A stretch of 40,729 bases of DNA from Pseudorhodobacter antarcticus. Its GTDB lineage: Bacteria; Pseudomonadota; Alphaproteobacteria; Rhodobacterales; Rhodobacteraceae. The first letter of the stretch is position 1, and the number at the start of each line of letters is the position of its first letter. The translations under genes and the position numbers were made by a program. The stretch is taken from the NCBI RefSeq assembly GCF_900110135.1, contig NZ_FOCO01000028.1, positions 1 to 40,729 of the forward strand, read 5' to 3'. The notes beneath the pieces are model-generated. The model had not been told where the DNA came from. It worked only from the letters and a program-made list of their open reading frames with translations, and made no database searches. Positions 1 through 9,552 of the stretch are shown here, in pieces.

Positions 1-260
1 TCCAAGTCGATCAGGTGCAGGAGGCTCTCGACAAACCCCGTCGTCTGCCGCAGCGCCATGCCGAACAGTACTTTCATCGTCAGACATGTCTGGATCGCAG
101 CGTCACTGTAGTCGGGCTGTCGGCCACGTTTTCCGGTCGGCGCAGCCTCCCAGGTCATGGTGGGATCGAACCAAATCGTCAGCGAGCCACGACGCTTGAG
201 CGCTTCGTTATAGGCGGACCAGTTCCTGGTCTTGTAGGCGAGGGGTGTCGGTTTACTCAT
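1..260 (-). CDS. IS5 family transposase, N-terminal fragment (cut by window edge)
   Basis: About 86 N-terminal residues are visible, from the ATG at 260 to the window edge, so the downstream part is missing because of the window and not necessarily because of decay. The translation starts MSKPTPLAYKTRNWSAYNEA and continues with KRRGSLTIWFDP, GKRGRQPDYSDAAIQTCL and LRQTTGFVESLL. This is the typical opening of IS903/IS5-type DDE transposases, in which a GKRG(R/A)xxxYSD..I segment precedes the catalytic core. The catalytic DDE residues lie outside the window. The enzyme would cut and rejoin the IS ends. The strand opposite this gene carries only a non-coding shadow frame. Confidence 0.85.
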   Translation of the reverse strand, partial: MSKPTPLAYKTRNWSAYNEALKRRGSLTIWFDPTMTWEAAPTGKRGRQPDYSDAAIQTCLTMKVLFGMALRQTTGFVESLLHLIDL

Positions 261-323
261 ACCACACAGCTACCATGCTGGATTCACAAGATGAATCCCT
301 CATGGGATTTGTGCAACAGAGCC
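1..323 (-). mobile_element. IS5 family (IS903-group-like) insertion sequence, partial
   Basis: The right part of an insertion sequence that continues beyond the window start. Read on the minus strand it begins at 323 with GGCTCTGTTGCACAAATC. From memory of IS903 ends (GGCTTTGTTGAATAAATC) this agrees at about 15 of 18 positions. The transposase start follows about 60 bp inside. The element interrupts the YfcC-like carrier gene immediately at 323/324. The expected target duplication (9 bp in the IS903 group) would be 324-332, but the other copy lies outside the window. Confidence 0.85.
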
Positions 324-1069
324 GCCTTGCGGTCAAACACCAGAGAGCGTGACGGGTCCGCCTTGACCGTTGCTGCATAGCGCATGACATAGGCGGTGGT
401 GGCCGCAAAACTGACCACCAACAATCCAATCCGCAACGCCAGCCCATCGGTAAACGGCACCCCCGCCGCATTGGACGCAATCACCGTGGAAAACGCGTTG
501 ACGGTGGACCCCAACACACCGATCCCCGCCCCCAGCAAAATAATTGCCACAGCCGTCAGTGCGTCATATCCCGCCGCGATCATCACGGGGGTCAGCAGCA
601 CATAAAACGCCAGCGTTTCCTCGGCCATGCCTTCGGTGGTGCCGCCCAAAGCGAACAGCCCCATCAGGATCGGGATCATCCATTTCTCCTGCCCTTTCAG
701 CCGCGTCATGGCGCGTTTGATGCCTGCGTCAATCGCCCCCGTGGCCGTGACCACACCAATAAACCCACCAATCATCAACACGAACAGCGCCACATCAATG
801 GCGTTGGCAGTATAGCCAACCGGATCATAAAACCCGGCAATCGGGGCCAAAATCACATCAAACACGCCCTGCGGGTTGGCGTCCGTTAGGGCATAGGTGC
901 CCGCCACGGGCACATCGCGGCCCACCACCTCGGACGCGACCCGCTGATACAGGCCCGCCGGAATAACCCAAGTCAGCCCCGCGATGATGATGATCAAAGC
1001 GAACAGAATGGTATACGCCGTAGGAAAATGGAAACGGCTGGTGGCGGCGGGTTTGGTAGAAGCGGGCAT
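324..1069 (-). pseudogene. YfcC-family carrier (C4-dicarboxylate / amino-acid antiporter-like), truncated by IS
   Basis: The N-terminal ~248 residues of a multi-spanning inner-membrane carrier of the YfcC / C4-dicarboxylate anaerobic carrier-like family. Visible features are a first membrane segment (FPTAYTILFALIIIIAGLTW...P), an extracytoplasmic loop with the GVFDVILAPIAGF stretch, and the family-like GGTTEGMAEETLAFY and LLGAGIGVLGSTVNAFS segments. Complete family members are about 470-510 residues, so roughly half is lost. The reading frame runs into the insertion sequence at 323/324, adds a few foreign codons and stops near 284. The start at 1069 has AAGGAC 8 nt upstream and is preferred over an upstream in-frame TTG at 1090. 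The substrate is unknown. The fragment is unlikely to work as a transporter. Confidence 0.8.
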
Positions 1070-1168
1070 GGCAGCTGTCCTTTTTATCAACAGGTAAGGG
1101 CGCGGATGGGCAAAGCGTAAATCAGATTTGGTGGGGCTGGATTAACCCAAGTTAGGCCCACCCCCATT

Positions 1169-1540
1169 TCAGGTCGCGATTGGGGCCAGGGGGTTTTGCT
1201 GATGCGACAGGCGCAGCCAGTTTTCATCGTCCAGCAGATAAGTTGATGTGCAAAGCGCCTCATAAATCGGGTCATCGCTGCGCTCGGCAGATACGCGGTA
1301 GGCCAGCACGGCGATATGGCCTTGGCGCTGCAAATACCGCTCGGTCATCACCACAGATCGCCAGCGTTGTGCGACATCCTTTTCCCGAAACACCATGTCG
1401 CCCTGAAGGATTCCGGCGGGATAGGGCAGCACAAAGACCGCCCCCTTGGCGGACATACGACGGGCGGCGTCTGCGCCTTCGGTCCAAAAGCGTTCTTCCA
1501 GATCCCAGAGTTTTGCCCAGAATTTTGCAGCGTCCGTCAT
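1169..1540 (-). CDS. NTF2/SnoaL-like small cytosolic protein
   Basis: A 123-residue protein without signal peptide or membrane segment. It has the layout of the SnoaL / DUF4440-type NTF2 fold: an N-terminal helix (FWAKLWDLEERFWTEG), then strands with GAVFVLPYPAGILQG, a helix, the strand pair QGHIAVLAYRVSAER, and a C-terminal strand with the WLRLSHQQNPL ending common in 'DUF4440 domain' proteins. Such proteins bind small ligands or act as unassigned enzymes, and no catalytic residues can be named here. The gene lies downstream of the N-ATPase operon on the same strand but probably has its own promoter: an FNR-like box (1599-1612) sits about 60 bp before its ATG. The ribosome-binding site is weak (GCGGGGC). 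Confidence 0.6.
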   Translation of the reverse strand: MTDAAKFWAKLWDLEERFWTEGADAARRMSAKGAVFVLPYPAGILQGDMVFREKDVAQRWRSVVMTERYLQRQGHIAVLAYRVSAERSDDPIYEALCTSTYLLDDENWLRLSHQQNPLAPIAT

Positions 1541-1598
1541 GTTTTGCCCCGCTTGATAGCATTGGGGTGCAATGTGACAAAAAGCGGCGGGCTGTGGG

Positions 1599-1612
1599 CT
1601 GATGCAGATCAG
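1599..1612 (-). promoter_or_regulatory. FNR/Crp-type box upstream of the NTF2-like gene
   Basis: On the minus strand the site reads CTGATCTGCATCAG, an inverted repeat CTGAT-N4-ATCAG close to the FNR consensus TTGAT-N4-ATCAA. The same 14-mer occurs at 18221-18234. A spacer of 22 nt leads to CACATT (1576-1571). That spacing is what a class II activator site centred at -41.5 would give, although the -10 match is weak (3 of 6). The inferred transcription start near 1564 would leave a leader of about 24 nt. Confidence 0.6.
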
Positions 1613-1645
1613 CGCGGCTTACTGGGCGCGTTGAGCGGCCCCCGT

Positions 1646-2458
1646 TTAGGCCACACCTGTGCCCAACTCAATAATCTCGGCTGTGATCGCCTCTTGCCGG
1701 ACCCGTTGCAAGGTGGCTTGGAAGTGCTTGAGTTCGCGGGCGATCTGGCTGCCTGCGGCAGTCATCGCTTCAATCCGCGCCTCATTCTCGGCGGCAAAGG
1801 CGTTCAGGGCGGCTTTGCACACCAGCGCATGGACATAATCCGCGCCCAAAGCGTCGATCAAGGCCGCAGTGGGCAGTTGCGTCAAAGGGCGCTCATGGGT
1901 GGTTTTCGGCAGGTCCGACAGATCGAGCGGGAACAAAGCCGCGCGCTGCACCACGCCCCGCCCCGATTGCCAGCCGGTGAACACCACATCCAACCGGTCA
2001 ATCTGGCCCACGCTCACCGCTGCGAAAATCGCCTTGGTGATCTGGTCGGCCAGCTTTGGGATACCGCGGGTGTGCGACGGCATTGCGGCGTGCCAGCCCG
2101 GAAGGGTCCCCCGCGCCGTGGCAACCGACAGCCCCCGCGTGCCGATTAGGAAAAACGCCGCCGCCGGGTCTTGGGCCACGCTGTCCAGAACCCGCTCACT
2201 GAACGCGCCCGCAAAGCCTTGTTCGGCGCAAAACAGCAAAATCCCGGTTTTGCCCTGCATGGGGGGCGCAGGGTGTGTGGGGCCAAGAACGCTGGCCATC
2301 GCCGCAGCAACGGTTGCTGCATACGCCTCTACCGCGCCCAATTGGGTGCGCGCCATGCGCGCCCGCGCGGCCGCAATGCCTTTCATGGCGTTCACCACTG
2401 ACCCCAAGGCGCTGATACTCTCCACCCGCGCGGTGATATCGGCTAAGCGTTCGGTCAT
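1646..2458 (-). CDS. atpG: N-ATPase subunit gamma
   Basis: A 270-residue divergent gamma subunit, the central stalk that turns inside the alpha/beta hexamer and couples c-ring rotation to nucleotide catalysis. The N-terminal coiled-coil helix ([29 protein letters not shown]) and the C-terminal helix ([20 protein letters not shown], then [12 protein letters not shown]) show the characteristic arrangement, with the QEAIT.EI.E motif conserved at the end. It is the last gene of the operon, and its start overlaps the atpA stop by 4 nt (ATGA at 2455-2458). Terminal gamma and the absence of epsilon after it match the atpDCQRBEFAG order of N-ATPases. Sequence drift from the housekeeping gamma subunit is normal for this family. 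Confidence 0.9.
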   Translation of the reverse strand: MTERLADITARVESISALGSVVNAMKGIAAARARMARTQLGAVEAYAATVAAAMASVLGPTHPAPPMQGKTGILLFCAEQGFAGAFSERVLDSVAQDPAAAFFLIGTRGLSVATARGTLPGWHAAMPSHTRGIPKLADQITKAIFAAVSVGQIDRLDVVFTGWQSGRGVVQRAALFPLDLSDLPKTTHERPLTQLPTAALIDALGADYVHALVCKAALNAFAAENEARIEAMTAAGSQIARELKHFQATLQRVRQEAITAEIIELGTGVA

Positions 2459-3939
2459 GGTTTGGCTGTCTTGGCTTCAGGGGTCAGTGATGCCGCAAGC
2501 TGCCGCATCGCCGTCAGAACAGCAGCCTGATCCTCGGTGTCTAATCCGTCCAAGACCGCAGGCAAGGCCGCGCGAAACACTTTTACCGCCGCGACGGGCA
2601 ACGCGTCCAGCAATCCCAATTGCACCGCCAGCATCAGCGCCACCTCATCCCCCAGCCTAAGCGGCGCGTGTTGCGCCTGCTGCAACGCCGCACGGATGCG
2701 CGCGCCGCGCGTCAGTTGCGCCTTGACCCGCCCATCGGGCATGCCGCCAAAGCGGGTGAAGACCTCCAGCTCTAAAAACTGTGCATAATCCAGCCGAAGG
2801 GTGCCAGCGGCCTTGCGCAGGCTGGGCGCTTGGGTTTTGCCCCCGACCCGGCTGACCGACAACCCCACATCCACCGCAGGCTTTTGCCCCTGATGAAACA
2901 GGGCCGCGTCCAGCACGATCTGCCCATCGGTGATGGAAATCAGATTGGTTGGGATATAAGCTGACAGGTTGCCCTGATCGGTTTCGGCAATCGGCAAGGC
3001 GGTCAGTGACCCAGCCCCCCGCGCCTGCGACAGCTTTGCCGCGCGTTCCAACAGCCGGGCATGGATATAGAAAACATCGCCCGGATAGGCCTCTCGCCCC
3101 GGCGATTGCCGCGTCAGCAGCGCAATTTCGCGGTGCGTGGCGGCGTGTTTGGACAGATCATCAATCACGATCAGCGCGTGCTGGCCCTTGTCGCGGAAAT
3201 ATTCGGCCATCGTCATGCCCGCATAGGGCGCGATCCATTGCAAACCGGGCGCCGATGCCGCCCCCGCCACTATAACGATGCAGCGCGCAAAATTGCCGTG
3301 GATTTGCAACGCCTCCACCGCATGCCGCACGCTGGAGGTTTTTTGCCCCACCGCAACATAGACGCAAATCATATCGCTGTGGGCTTGCGCAATAAGCGCG
3401 TCAATCGCCAGCGTCGTCTTGCCGGTGGAATGGTCGCCCACAATCAACTCCCGCTGCCCCCGGCCAAGGGCGAACAGCGTGTCCACCACGACCACGCCGG
3501 TTTGCACAGGCTCCGTCACTAGATCGCGGTCAATGATCGACGGGGCGGGGCGTTCAATCGGCCAATGCGCCGCCGCGTCAACCCCGCCTTTGCCATCTAG
3601 TGGGCGGCCCAGCGGATCCACAATCCGGCCCAGCAACCCCTCGCCGACCGGAACATTGACCACCTCACCGGTGCCAAACACCGCATCCTCCGCCTGCACC
3701 GCCACGGCGGAATCGAGCATGACGCAGCCGATCAAATTGGGGTCCAGAACCCGCGCAAAGCCGAATTGCCCACCCGCAAAGCGCAGCACCTCATCCAGCC
3801 GCACATCGCGCAGGCCTGAAATCATCGCCACACCGTCACCGATTTCCTCCACCCTGCCCCGGTGTTCAGCGCGGGGGGCAAGGGCTATTCCCTCCACCGC
3901 CGCGGTCGCAGATGCCAGCCAATCAGCGTCATGCGGCAT
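2455..3939 (-). CDS. atpA: N-ATPase subunit alpha
   Basis: A 494-residue alpha subunit of the F1 head. The Walker A loop GDHSTGKT (residues about 168-175), the Walker-B-like [13 protein letters not shown], the [13 protein letters not shown] segment and the arginine-finger motif SVSRVGG (R about 364) are all present. The protein should therefore bind nucleotide and complete the beta catalytic sites. The N-terminal part carries the beta-barrel domain with [16 protein letters not shown]. It overlaps atpF by 11 nt (3929-3939) and atpG by 4 nt, which indicates coupled translation. Length is close to the usual 500-515. A second, housekeeping ATP synthase is expected elsewhere in the genome, since N-ATPases are supplementary. 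Confidence 0.95.
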   Translation of the reverse strand: MPHDADWLASATAAVEGIALAPRAEHRGRVEEIGDGVAMISGLRDVRLDEVLRFAGGQFGFARVLDPNLIGCVMLDSAVAVQAEDAVFGTGEVVNVPVGEGLLGRIVDPLGRPLDGKGGVDAAAHWPIERPAPSIIDRDLVTEPVQTGVVVVDTLFALGRGQRELIVGDHSTGKTTLAIDALIAQAHSDMICVYVAVGQKTSSVRHAVEALQIHGNFARCIVIVAGAASAPGLQWIAPYAGMTMAEYFRDKGQHALIVIDDLSKHAATHREIALLTRQSPGREAYPGDVFYIHARLLERAAKLSQARGAGSLTALPIAETDQGNLSAYIPTNLISITDGQIVLDAALFHQGQKPAVDVGLSVSRVGGKTQAPSLRKAAGTLRLDYAQFLELEVFTRFGGMPDGRVKAQLTRGARIRAALQQAQHAPLRLGDEVALMLAVQLGLLDALPVAAVKVFRAALPAVLDGLDTEDQAAVLTAMRQLAASLTPEAKTAKP

Positions 3940-4660
3940 GGTCTATGCCCTGCAAAATCGTGGTCAAATCAGCGCGCCAAGAATTGTGCAAAACAAAATG
4001 CGGCGAATGAAGTTCGAACCCCGCGATCAGGTCAGGATCGGCGCGAAAATTCAGCTTGGCCTTTTGCCCCAGCGCCGCCTGAACCGCTTTGGTGATGGCC
4101 GCTTGCTGCGGCGGGGTTGGCACCAAGGGGCTGACCACATCCACATCTGCCACCCGCAGCAATGCTTTACTGGCATCCGGCAAGGCCGCAATCGCGCCGA
4201 CCAACGCCTCCAGAAACACCGCCTGAATCGCCGCCCGGTTCAGCCGCCCCAGCAGTTTTTCCGCAATGCTGACCCCAAGCTGCGCCGCATCCTTGGACAG
4301 CGCCGCGCGGTTTTTGGCCTCTGCCTGCGTTGTCGCAACCTCTGCGGCCCGGGCCAACGCATCCGCCTGCGCCACACTTTCCGCCAGCGATTTTTTCGCC
4401 GCGGCGTCCCCCGCCAAAACCGCTTGGGCCAAAGCCGCCGCACGCTCCGCCGCAATGCCGTCCCGCGCCTTCGCCACCTCTGCCAAACCCGCATCCGCCT
4501 TAGTTTTGGCAAGCCCCGCGTCGTCCAGAAAATCCTGCGCCGCCTTTTGGCGCGCCGCAATCGCCGCCGCCACGGGCCGCCAAAACACCCGGCTTAACAG
4601 CCAGATCAGGATCGACACGTTGATGGCTTGCAGCCCCAACGCCCATGGGTCAATCGTCAT
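3929..4660 (-). CDS. atpF: N-ATPase subunit b with delta-like C-terminal extension
   Basis: A 243-residue peripheral-stalk subunit, longer than an ordinary b subunit (about 156-190). Residues about 5-28 form a single membrane anchor ([22 protein letters not shown]), followed by a long Ala/Lys/Glu/Gln-rich coiled coil (30-140). The last ~90 residues do not look like b. They include [17 protein letters not shown] and [13 protein letters not shown]...WRADLTTIL, which resembles the C-terminal domain of the delta/OSCP subunit (D..LIGG..v......D.S....L..L). No separate delta gene exists in this operon, so the extension may supply the stalk-to-head contact. It starts 4 nt after the atpE stop. Confidence 0.9.
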   Translation of the reverse strand: MTIDPWALGLQAINVSILIWLLSRVFWRPVAAAIAARQKAAQDFLDDAGLAKTKADAGLAEVAKARDGIAAERAAALAQAVLAGDAAAKKSLAESVAQADALARAAEVATTQAEAKNRAALSKDAAQLGVSIAEKLLGRLNRAAIQAVFLEALVGAIAALPDASKALLRVADVDVVSPLVPTPPQQAAITKAVQAALGQKAKLNFRADPDLIAGFELHSPHFVLHNSWRADLTTILQGIDHAA

Positions 4661-4664
4661 GGTG

Positions 4665-4910
4665 TCACGCCAACAACGGGTTGGCGAACAGCAACAGCAG
4701 CGCGATCACGAGGCAATAAATCGCCGTCGTCTCAATCATCGCGAGGCCCACAAACAGGGTGCGCGAAATGGTGTTGGCGGCCTCGGGTTGACGCGCAATC
4801 GCGTCCATCGCGGCGGCCACTGCGCGCCCTTCGGCCAAAGCGGGGCCGAGGGCTCCGAACGACACAGCAAAGGCGGCGCAAAAAATGCTGGCAAGTCCAA
4901 GATAATCCAT
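4665..4910 (-). CDS. atpE: N-ATPase subunit c (rotor ring)
   Basis: An 81-residue hairpin of two membrane helices joined by the polar loop ARQPEA (39-44). The ion-binding carboxylate is Glu60 in AMIETTAIYCLVIAL. Relative to the Ilyobacter Na+ ring (Q32, V63, E65, S66, T67, Y70) the equivalents are Glu27, Met58, Glu60, Thr61, Thr62 and Tyr65. The Na+-ring-like E-T-T..Y pattern is kept, and a second acid (Glu27) replaces the usual Gln on helix 1. N-ATPases were proposed to pump Na+, but at least one N-type ring with two acids has been reported as proton-binding, so the coupling ion is open. It overlaps the atpB stop by 1 nt. Confidence 0.95.
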   Translation of the reverse strand: MDYLGLASIFCAAFAVSFGALGPALAEGRAVAAAMDAIARQPEAANTISRTLFVGLAMIETTAIYCLVIALLLLFANPLLA

Positions 4911-5593
4911 CAGGTTTCCTTTTGGGTGGGGGTTTGGCCGTCCTCAACGGTGGCGGCGATAAAAACCATCGCGAGGACGGCGAAAATATAGGCCTGCACC
5001 AGCCCCGTCAGCAGATCGAGCGCCATCAGCGGGATCGGCACCAGCAGGCCCGCAAGCGAGGCGACGATGCCGATGACAAAAACCCCGCTCATGACATTGC
5101 CGAACAAACGAACAAACATGGAAAACACGCGGGTCACACTTTCCAGCATGTTCAAGGGGATCATCACTGGGTTCGGCGCGGCAAAGGATTTGAGGTAGCC
5201 AAGCACGCCTGTGCCGCGCACCCCGAACCAGATCACGGATAAAAACACCAGCACGGCAAGAGCCGCGTCGGTTTCCAGCTTTGCGGTCGGCGGCTCCACC
5301 CCCGGCACCAAGGACGCCCAATTGGCAAATAGGATGAACACAAAAAGCGTGCCGATAAAGCCGCGATAAGGCGCGGGGTCCGCGCCCGTTGTCTCGCGGA
5401 TTTGGGTGTCGAGCGTGGTCACAATCAGCTCCACCGCCGCTTGCCGCCGAGTGGGGTGCAGCGACAGCCCGCGCGTCAGGGCGTAAGCGCCAAGCACCAA
5501 CAGCGCCATGATGGCCCAAGTGGTGACAATGGCGGTGCTGATCGGCACCGGCCCGATATAGAACAAGACGGTCGATTCCAGCGGTGAATTCAT
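4910..5593 (-). CDS. atpB: N-ATPase subunit a
   Basis: A 227-residue stator subunit that forms the two ion half-channels facing the c-ring. The essential arginine is Arg162 in FVRLFGNVMSG, followed by the QAYIFAVLAMVFIAA helix typical of subunit a. Membrane segments lie near 18-40, 76-97, 108-128, 160-186 and 195-215. The start at 5593 is chosen because its ATG overlaps the atpR stop by 4 nt. A longer in-frame reading upstream (to 5728) would overlap atpR by 139 bp and gives an implausible arginine/glycine-rich leader. The C-terminus ends with a short hydrophilic tail (EDGQTPTQKET). Confidence 0.92.
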   Translation of the reverse strand: MNSPLESTVLFYIGPVPISTAIVTTWAIMALLVLGAYALTRGLSLHPTRRQAAVELIVTTLDTQIRETTGADPAPYRGFIGTLFVFILFANWASLVPGVEPPTAKLETDAALAVLVFLSVIWFGVRGTGVLGYLKSFAAPNPVMIPLNMLESVTRVFSMFVRLFGNVMSGVFVIGIVASLAGLLVPIPLMALDLLTGLVQAYIFAVLAMVFIAATVEDGQTPTQKET

Positions 5594-5862
5594 ACCTTGG
5601 CCCCGCGCAACAGCAACGCCTTGGCCGCCAGCACGCCCGCCAATGCCGCAATCAACGCCGCCGCGCCAAATTGCACAGCGAGGTAAAACCCTGCAACCAG
5701 CAGCCCCAACCGCACCACGCCCAAGCAAAGCGCCAACAGCGCCGACCCGCCGTTCACAATCAGATCGGCGCTTATGCGCAGGGTGCGGAAATAGACGAAC
5801 CCAAGCGCCAGTCCGGCCAAAGCCGAAGTGGCAATCGTGGCAAAAAGCGGCATGTTATTCAT
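5590..5862 (-). CDS. atpR: N-ATPase accessory membrane protein AtpR
   Basis: A 90-residue hydrophobic protein with three predicted membrane segments (about 4-22, 35-55, 60-85). AtpR is found only in N-ATPase operons, where it is thought to help c-ring assembly or ion access together with AtpQ. The FRTLR and GGSALLALCLGVVRLGLL segments carry arginines inside or next to helices, as described for the family. The start at 5862 is set by the 4-nt ATGA overlap with the atpQ stop. A longer frame open to 6072 only runs through atpQ out of register. Confidence 0.85.
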   Translation of the reverse strand: MNNMPLFATIATSALAGLALGFVYFRTLRISADLIVNGGSALLALCLGVVRLGLLVAGFYLAVQFGAAALIAALAGVLAAKALLLRGAKV

Positions 5863-6136
5863 TTGGCATTCATCCATTTCCAAGCGGTCCAACCGCCAAG
5901 GCAAACCCCCAGCACCAACAAGGGCACAGTCCAAAACAACCCACTGTCCAGTCGCGCATCCAGCCAACGGCCGAAAAACAGCCCCCCCAGCATCGGGACC
6001 ACGAAAATCCACCCGAGCACGCCGATTTGCGCCAAACGACGGCCCACCGACATATCCCCTTCGCGCAGCCACCGTGCATTGCGATCCCGGCGCAAGCGGG
6101 CCTGTTCGATAAGCGGATCATTCTCCGGCCCGTCCG

Positions 6137-6140
<4 letters not shown>
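5859..6140 (-). CDS. atpQ: N-ATPase accessory membrane protein AtpQ (AtpI-like)
   Basis: A 93-residue protein with a charged N-terminal cytoplasmic part (residues 1-30, rich in Arg/Asp/Glu) and two membrane helices (IGVLGWIFVVPMLGGLFFGRWLD, then FWTVPLLVLGVCLGGWTAW). This is the layout of AtpI/AtpQ assembly factors, with the GGLFFGRWLD turn of the family. AtpQ occupies the second-to-third position of the N-ATPase operon, as here between atpC and atpR. It begins at 6140, overlapping the atpC stop by 4 nt. An in-frame extension to 6398 lies inside atpC and is not used. Confidence 0.85.
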
Positions 6141-7995
<1,855 letters not shown>

Positions 7996-8054
7996 TCAGG
8001 TAGAAGAAGGTGCTGCTTTTGACGCGACCCTAACGGCCGCGATGGCCCGTCGCA

Positions 8055-8068
8055 TTGATCTGCGTCAG
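8055..8068 (-). promoter_or_regulatory. FNR/Crp-type box upstream of the N-ATPase operon
   Basis: The plus strand reads TTGATCTGCGTCAG, which matches TTGAT-N4-ATCAA at 8 of the 10 consensus bases. Towards atpD a spacer of exactly 22 nt leads to TAGGGT (8032-8027), a weak -10, so the geometry fits a class II activator at -41.5 and a start near 8020. The opposite direction (cupin gene) has no usable -10 at this spacing and a 150-bp gap. The site is therefore assigned to atpD. Confidence 0.55.
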
Positions 8069-8219
8069 TTTTAGGGCCACAGGCACCGCATCAGCGGCAA
8101 TTTGCCCCATAAAGCCCAAAAAATCCCCCACGCTAACCCCAATCAGTGCGAGGGGCGCAGCAAAGGGCCAGAAAGGAAGCGTTGGCCATATCAGGCGACG
8201 CTGCATTCGGGGGACCACC

Positions 8220-8639
8220 ATGAACGGATATGTCGCGAATATTGAAGGTCTGACCGAGGAGAACACCGATTTTCGCCACGTGCTTTACTCCGGCGTGCAT
8301 CTGCAACTGGTTTTGATGTCGGTCCTGCCCGGCGAAGAGTTGGGCGGCGAAATCCACAGCGATACCGATCAGTTCTTTAGGATTGAGGCTGGCAAAGGCA
8401 TGATTGTGATCGACGGCGTGACCCACAAGGTCAAATCAGGCGATTGCGCCGTGATCCCGGCAGGCGCGCACCACAACCTGATTTGCACCGGGCATGAGGC
8501 GCTGAAGGTCTACACCCTTTATGGCCCGCCGCATCACCGCGACCAACTGGTGCAGGATACCAAGGCCGATGCTGACGTGTCGGATGAGGCGTTTGATGGC
8601 GAGACGACAGAACATGTCACAGACCCGGTTCGGGTTTAG
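8220..8639 (+). CDS. Cupin-domain protein
   Basis: A 139-residue single-domain cupin. Motif 1 is G(X)5HXD-like (EELGGEIHSDTDQFFRIEAGKG, about 40-61) and motif 2 is GDCAVIPAGAHHNLICTG (about 78-95). The His/Asp and His-His positions could hold a metal ion. Small cupins of this type (once annotated as mannose-6-phosphate isomerase-like) are often of unknown activity. The C-terminal tail after YTLYGPPHHRDQLVQDTK is acidic, and this HHRDG/Q...T ending is common in the subgroup. The start at 8220 follows GGGGGA. An upstream open frame to 8055 overlaps the atpD control region and is rejected. It is transcribed away from the N-ATPase operon. Confidence 0.8.
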   Translation: MNGYVANIEGLTEENTDFRHVLYSGVHLQLVLMSVLPGEELGGEIHSDTDQFFRIEAGKGMIVIDGVTHKVKSGDCAVIPAGAHHNLICTGHEALKVYTLYGPPHHRDQLVQDTKADADVSDEAFDGETTEHVTDPVRV

Positions 8640-8838
8640 AGGGCTGCCTGTCGGTCAATCAAGGATACTCCTGTATCGGCGTTGGCCCCGGCTTGCAAAA
8701 TCCGGGCTCATCGCGGCTGGTTTCATCACCGGCTTGACACAATCCTTCATCATCTGACTAGGATTTGAACGGGGTTTGTGGCAACGTCAATCGGGATGTT
8801 TTGCGCATCTGCCAAAAAGGAGCGTTTTTGACGCGGCC

Positions 8839-9309
8839 CTATCTATACTGAGCCGCAGCAATAAATTCCGAAAAGGCTTCGCACCAGACCAGCACAGTCG
8901 TGTAATCTTCGATATTTACGCCGCTGGGGATATCGAGAGAGAACCCTTTGAACGTTTTTACCGCACCGATCCCTTGGCTTTGATCCTTAATTGGCAAAAA
9001 ATCATCCTCATGCTCGACGAATTTGGGTACGAGGTAGACCATGAAATCGGGGCCCGGTGACAACTCTCCTTCATGGACGATCTGCGTTTGCGTGAGGCTG
9101 ATCGTGCCTTTGCCCCAGTGCAGGAAATCATGCCCACGCAAATCCTGCGCCAGTTCTGCCGTGTAGACTGCATTCTCGGCCATAGCCTCCAGCGTTGCGG
9201 CGTCCGGCGAAGGGGGCGCGGTCAGGATCGGCAGGAGATACACGCCGAGCCCGAATCCCACCGCGAGGGCAGCGGCATGGGAGACAGTTCCAAATAAAAT
9301 ACGTCGCAT
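8839..9309 (-). CDS. DM13-domain membrane-anchored protein
   Basis: A 156-residue protein with one N-terminal membrane segment or uncleaved signal (MRRILFGTVSHAAALAVGFG...YLLP, about 8-30) and a periplasmic DM13 domain (about 55-150). The domain is recognised by GKGTISL, the SPGPDFMVYLVPKF core, KTFKGFSLDIP and the terminal YTTVLVWCEAFSEFIAAAQYR. It includes the single conserved cysteine in the VWCEAF motif. DM13 domains are widespread, and a redox or electron-transfer role linked to that cysteine has been suggested from domain co-occurrence. The start at 9309 has AAGGAA 5 nt before it. An upstream in-frame extension to 9366 lacks support. It is convergent with the cupin gene. Confidence 0.8.
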   Translation of the reverse strand: MRRILFGTVSHAAALAVGFGLGVYLLPILTAPPSPDAATLEAMAENAVYTAELAQDLRGHDFLHWGKGTISLTQTQIVHEGELSPGPDFMVYLVPKFVEHEDDFLPIKDQSQGIGAVKTFKGFSLDIPSGVNIEDYTTVLVWCEAFSEFIAAAQYR

Positions 9310-9552
9310 GACAGTTCCTTTGACGAGCGTGTTTGGATCCTCGTGAATACTACACGTCCCACGCAAATCCGTCTATCACTCCGACGCTGGCTGGGGACTT
9401 GTTCCCGCGCCACGATGATGGGCGTGGTGTCGGTCGCCCTCCAGCGGCTTGTCATCGCCCACTATCCACATACCTGCCGTGCTCTTACATCACGGACTTT
9501 TCTGCGTCTGCGTAGACCGCTCCAAAAACCACCGTTTGTGATCGCCCCACGC

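Noticed and set aside
1130-1164. Possible terminator hairpin after the NTF2-like gene
   Set aside because: GGTGGGGCT / AGGCCCACC stem has a mismatch and a long loop, and no U-run follows; too weak.
5594-5728. Upstream extension of atpB
   Set aside because: It would overlap atpR by 139 bp and gives an odd Arg/Gly-rich leader; the ATG at 5593 gives the typical 4-nt overlap.
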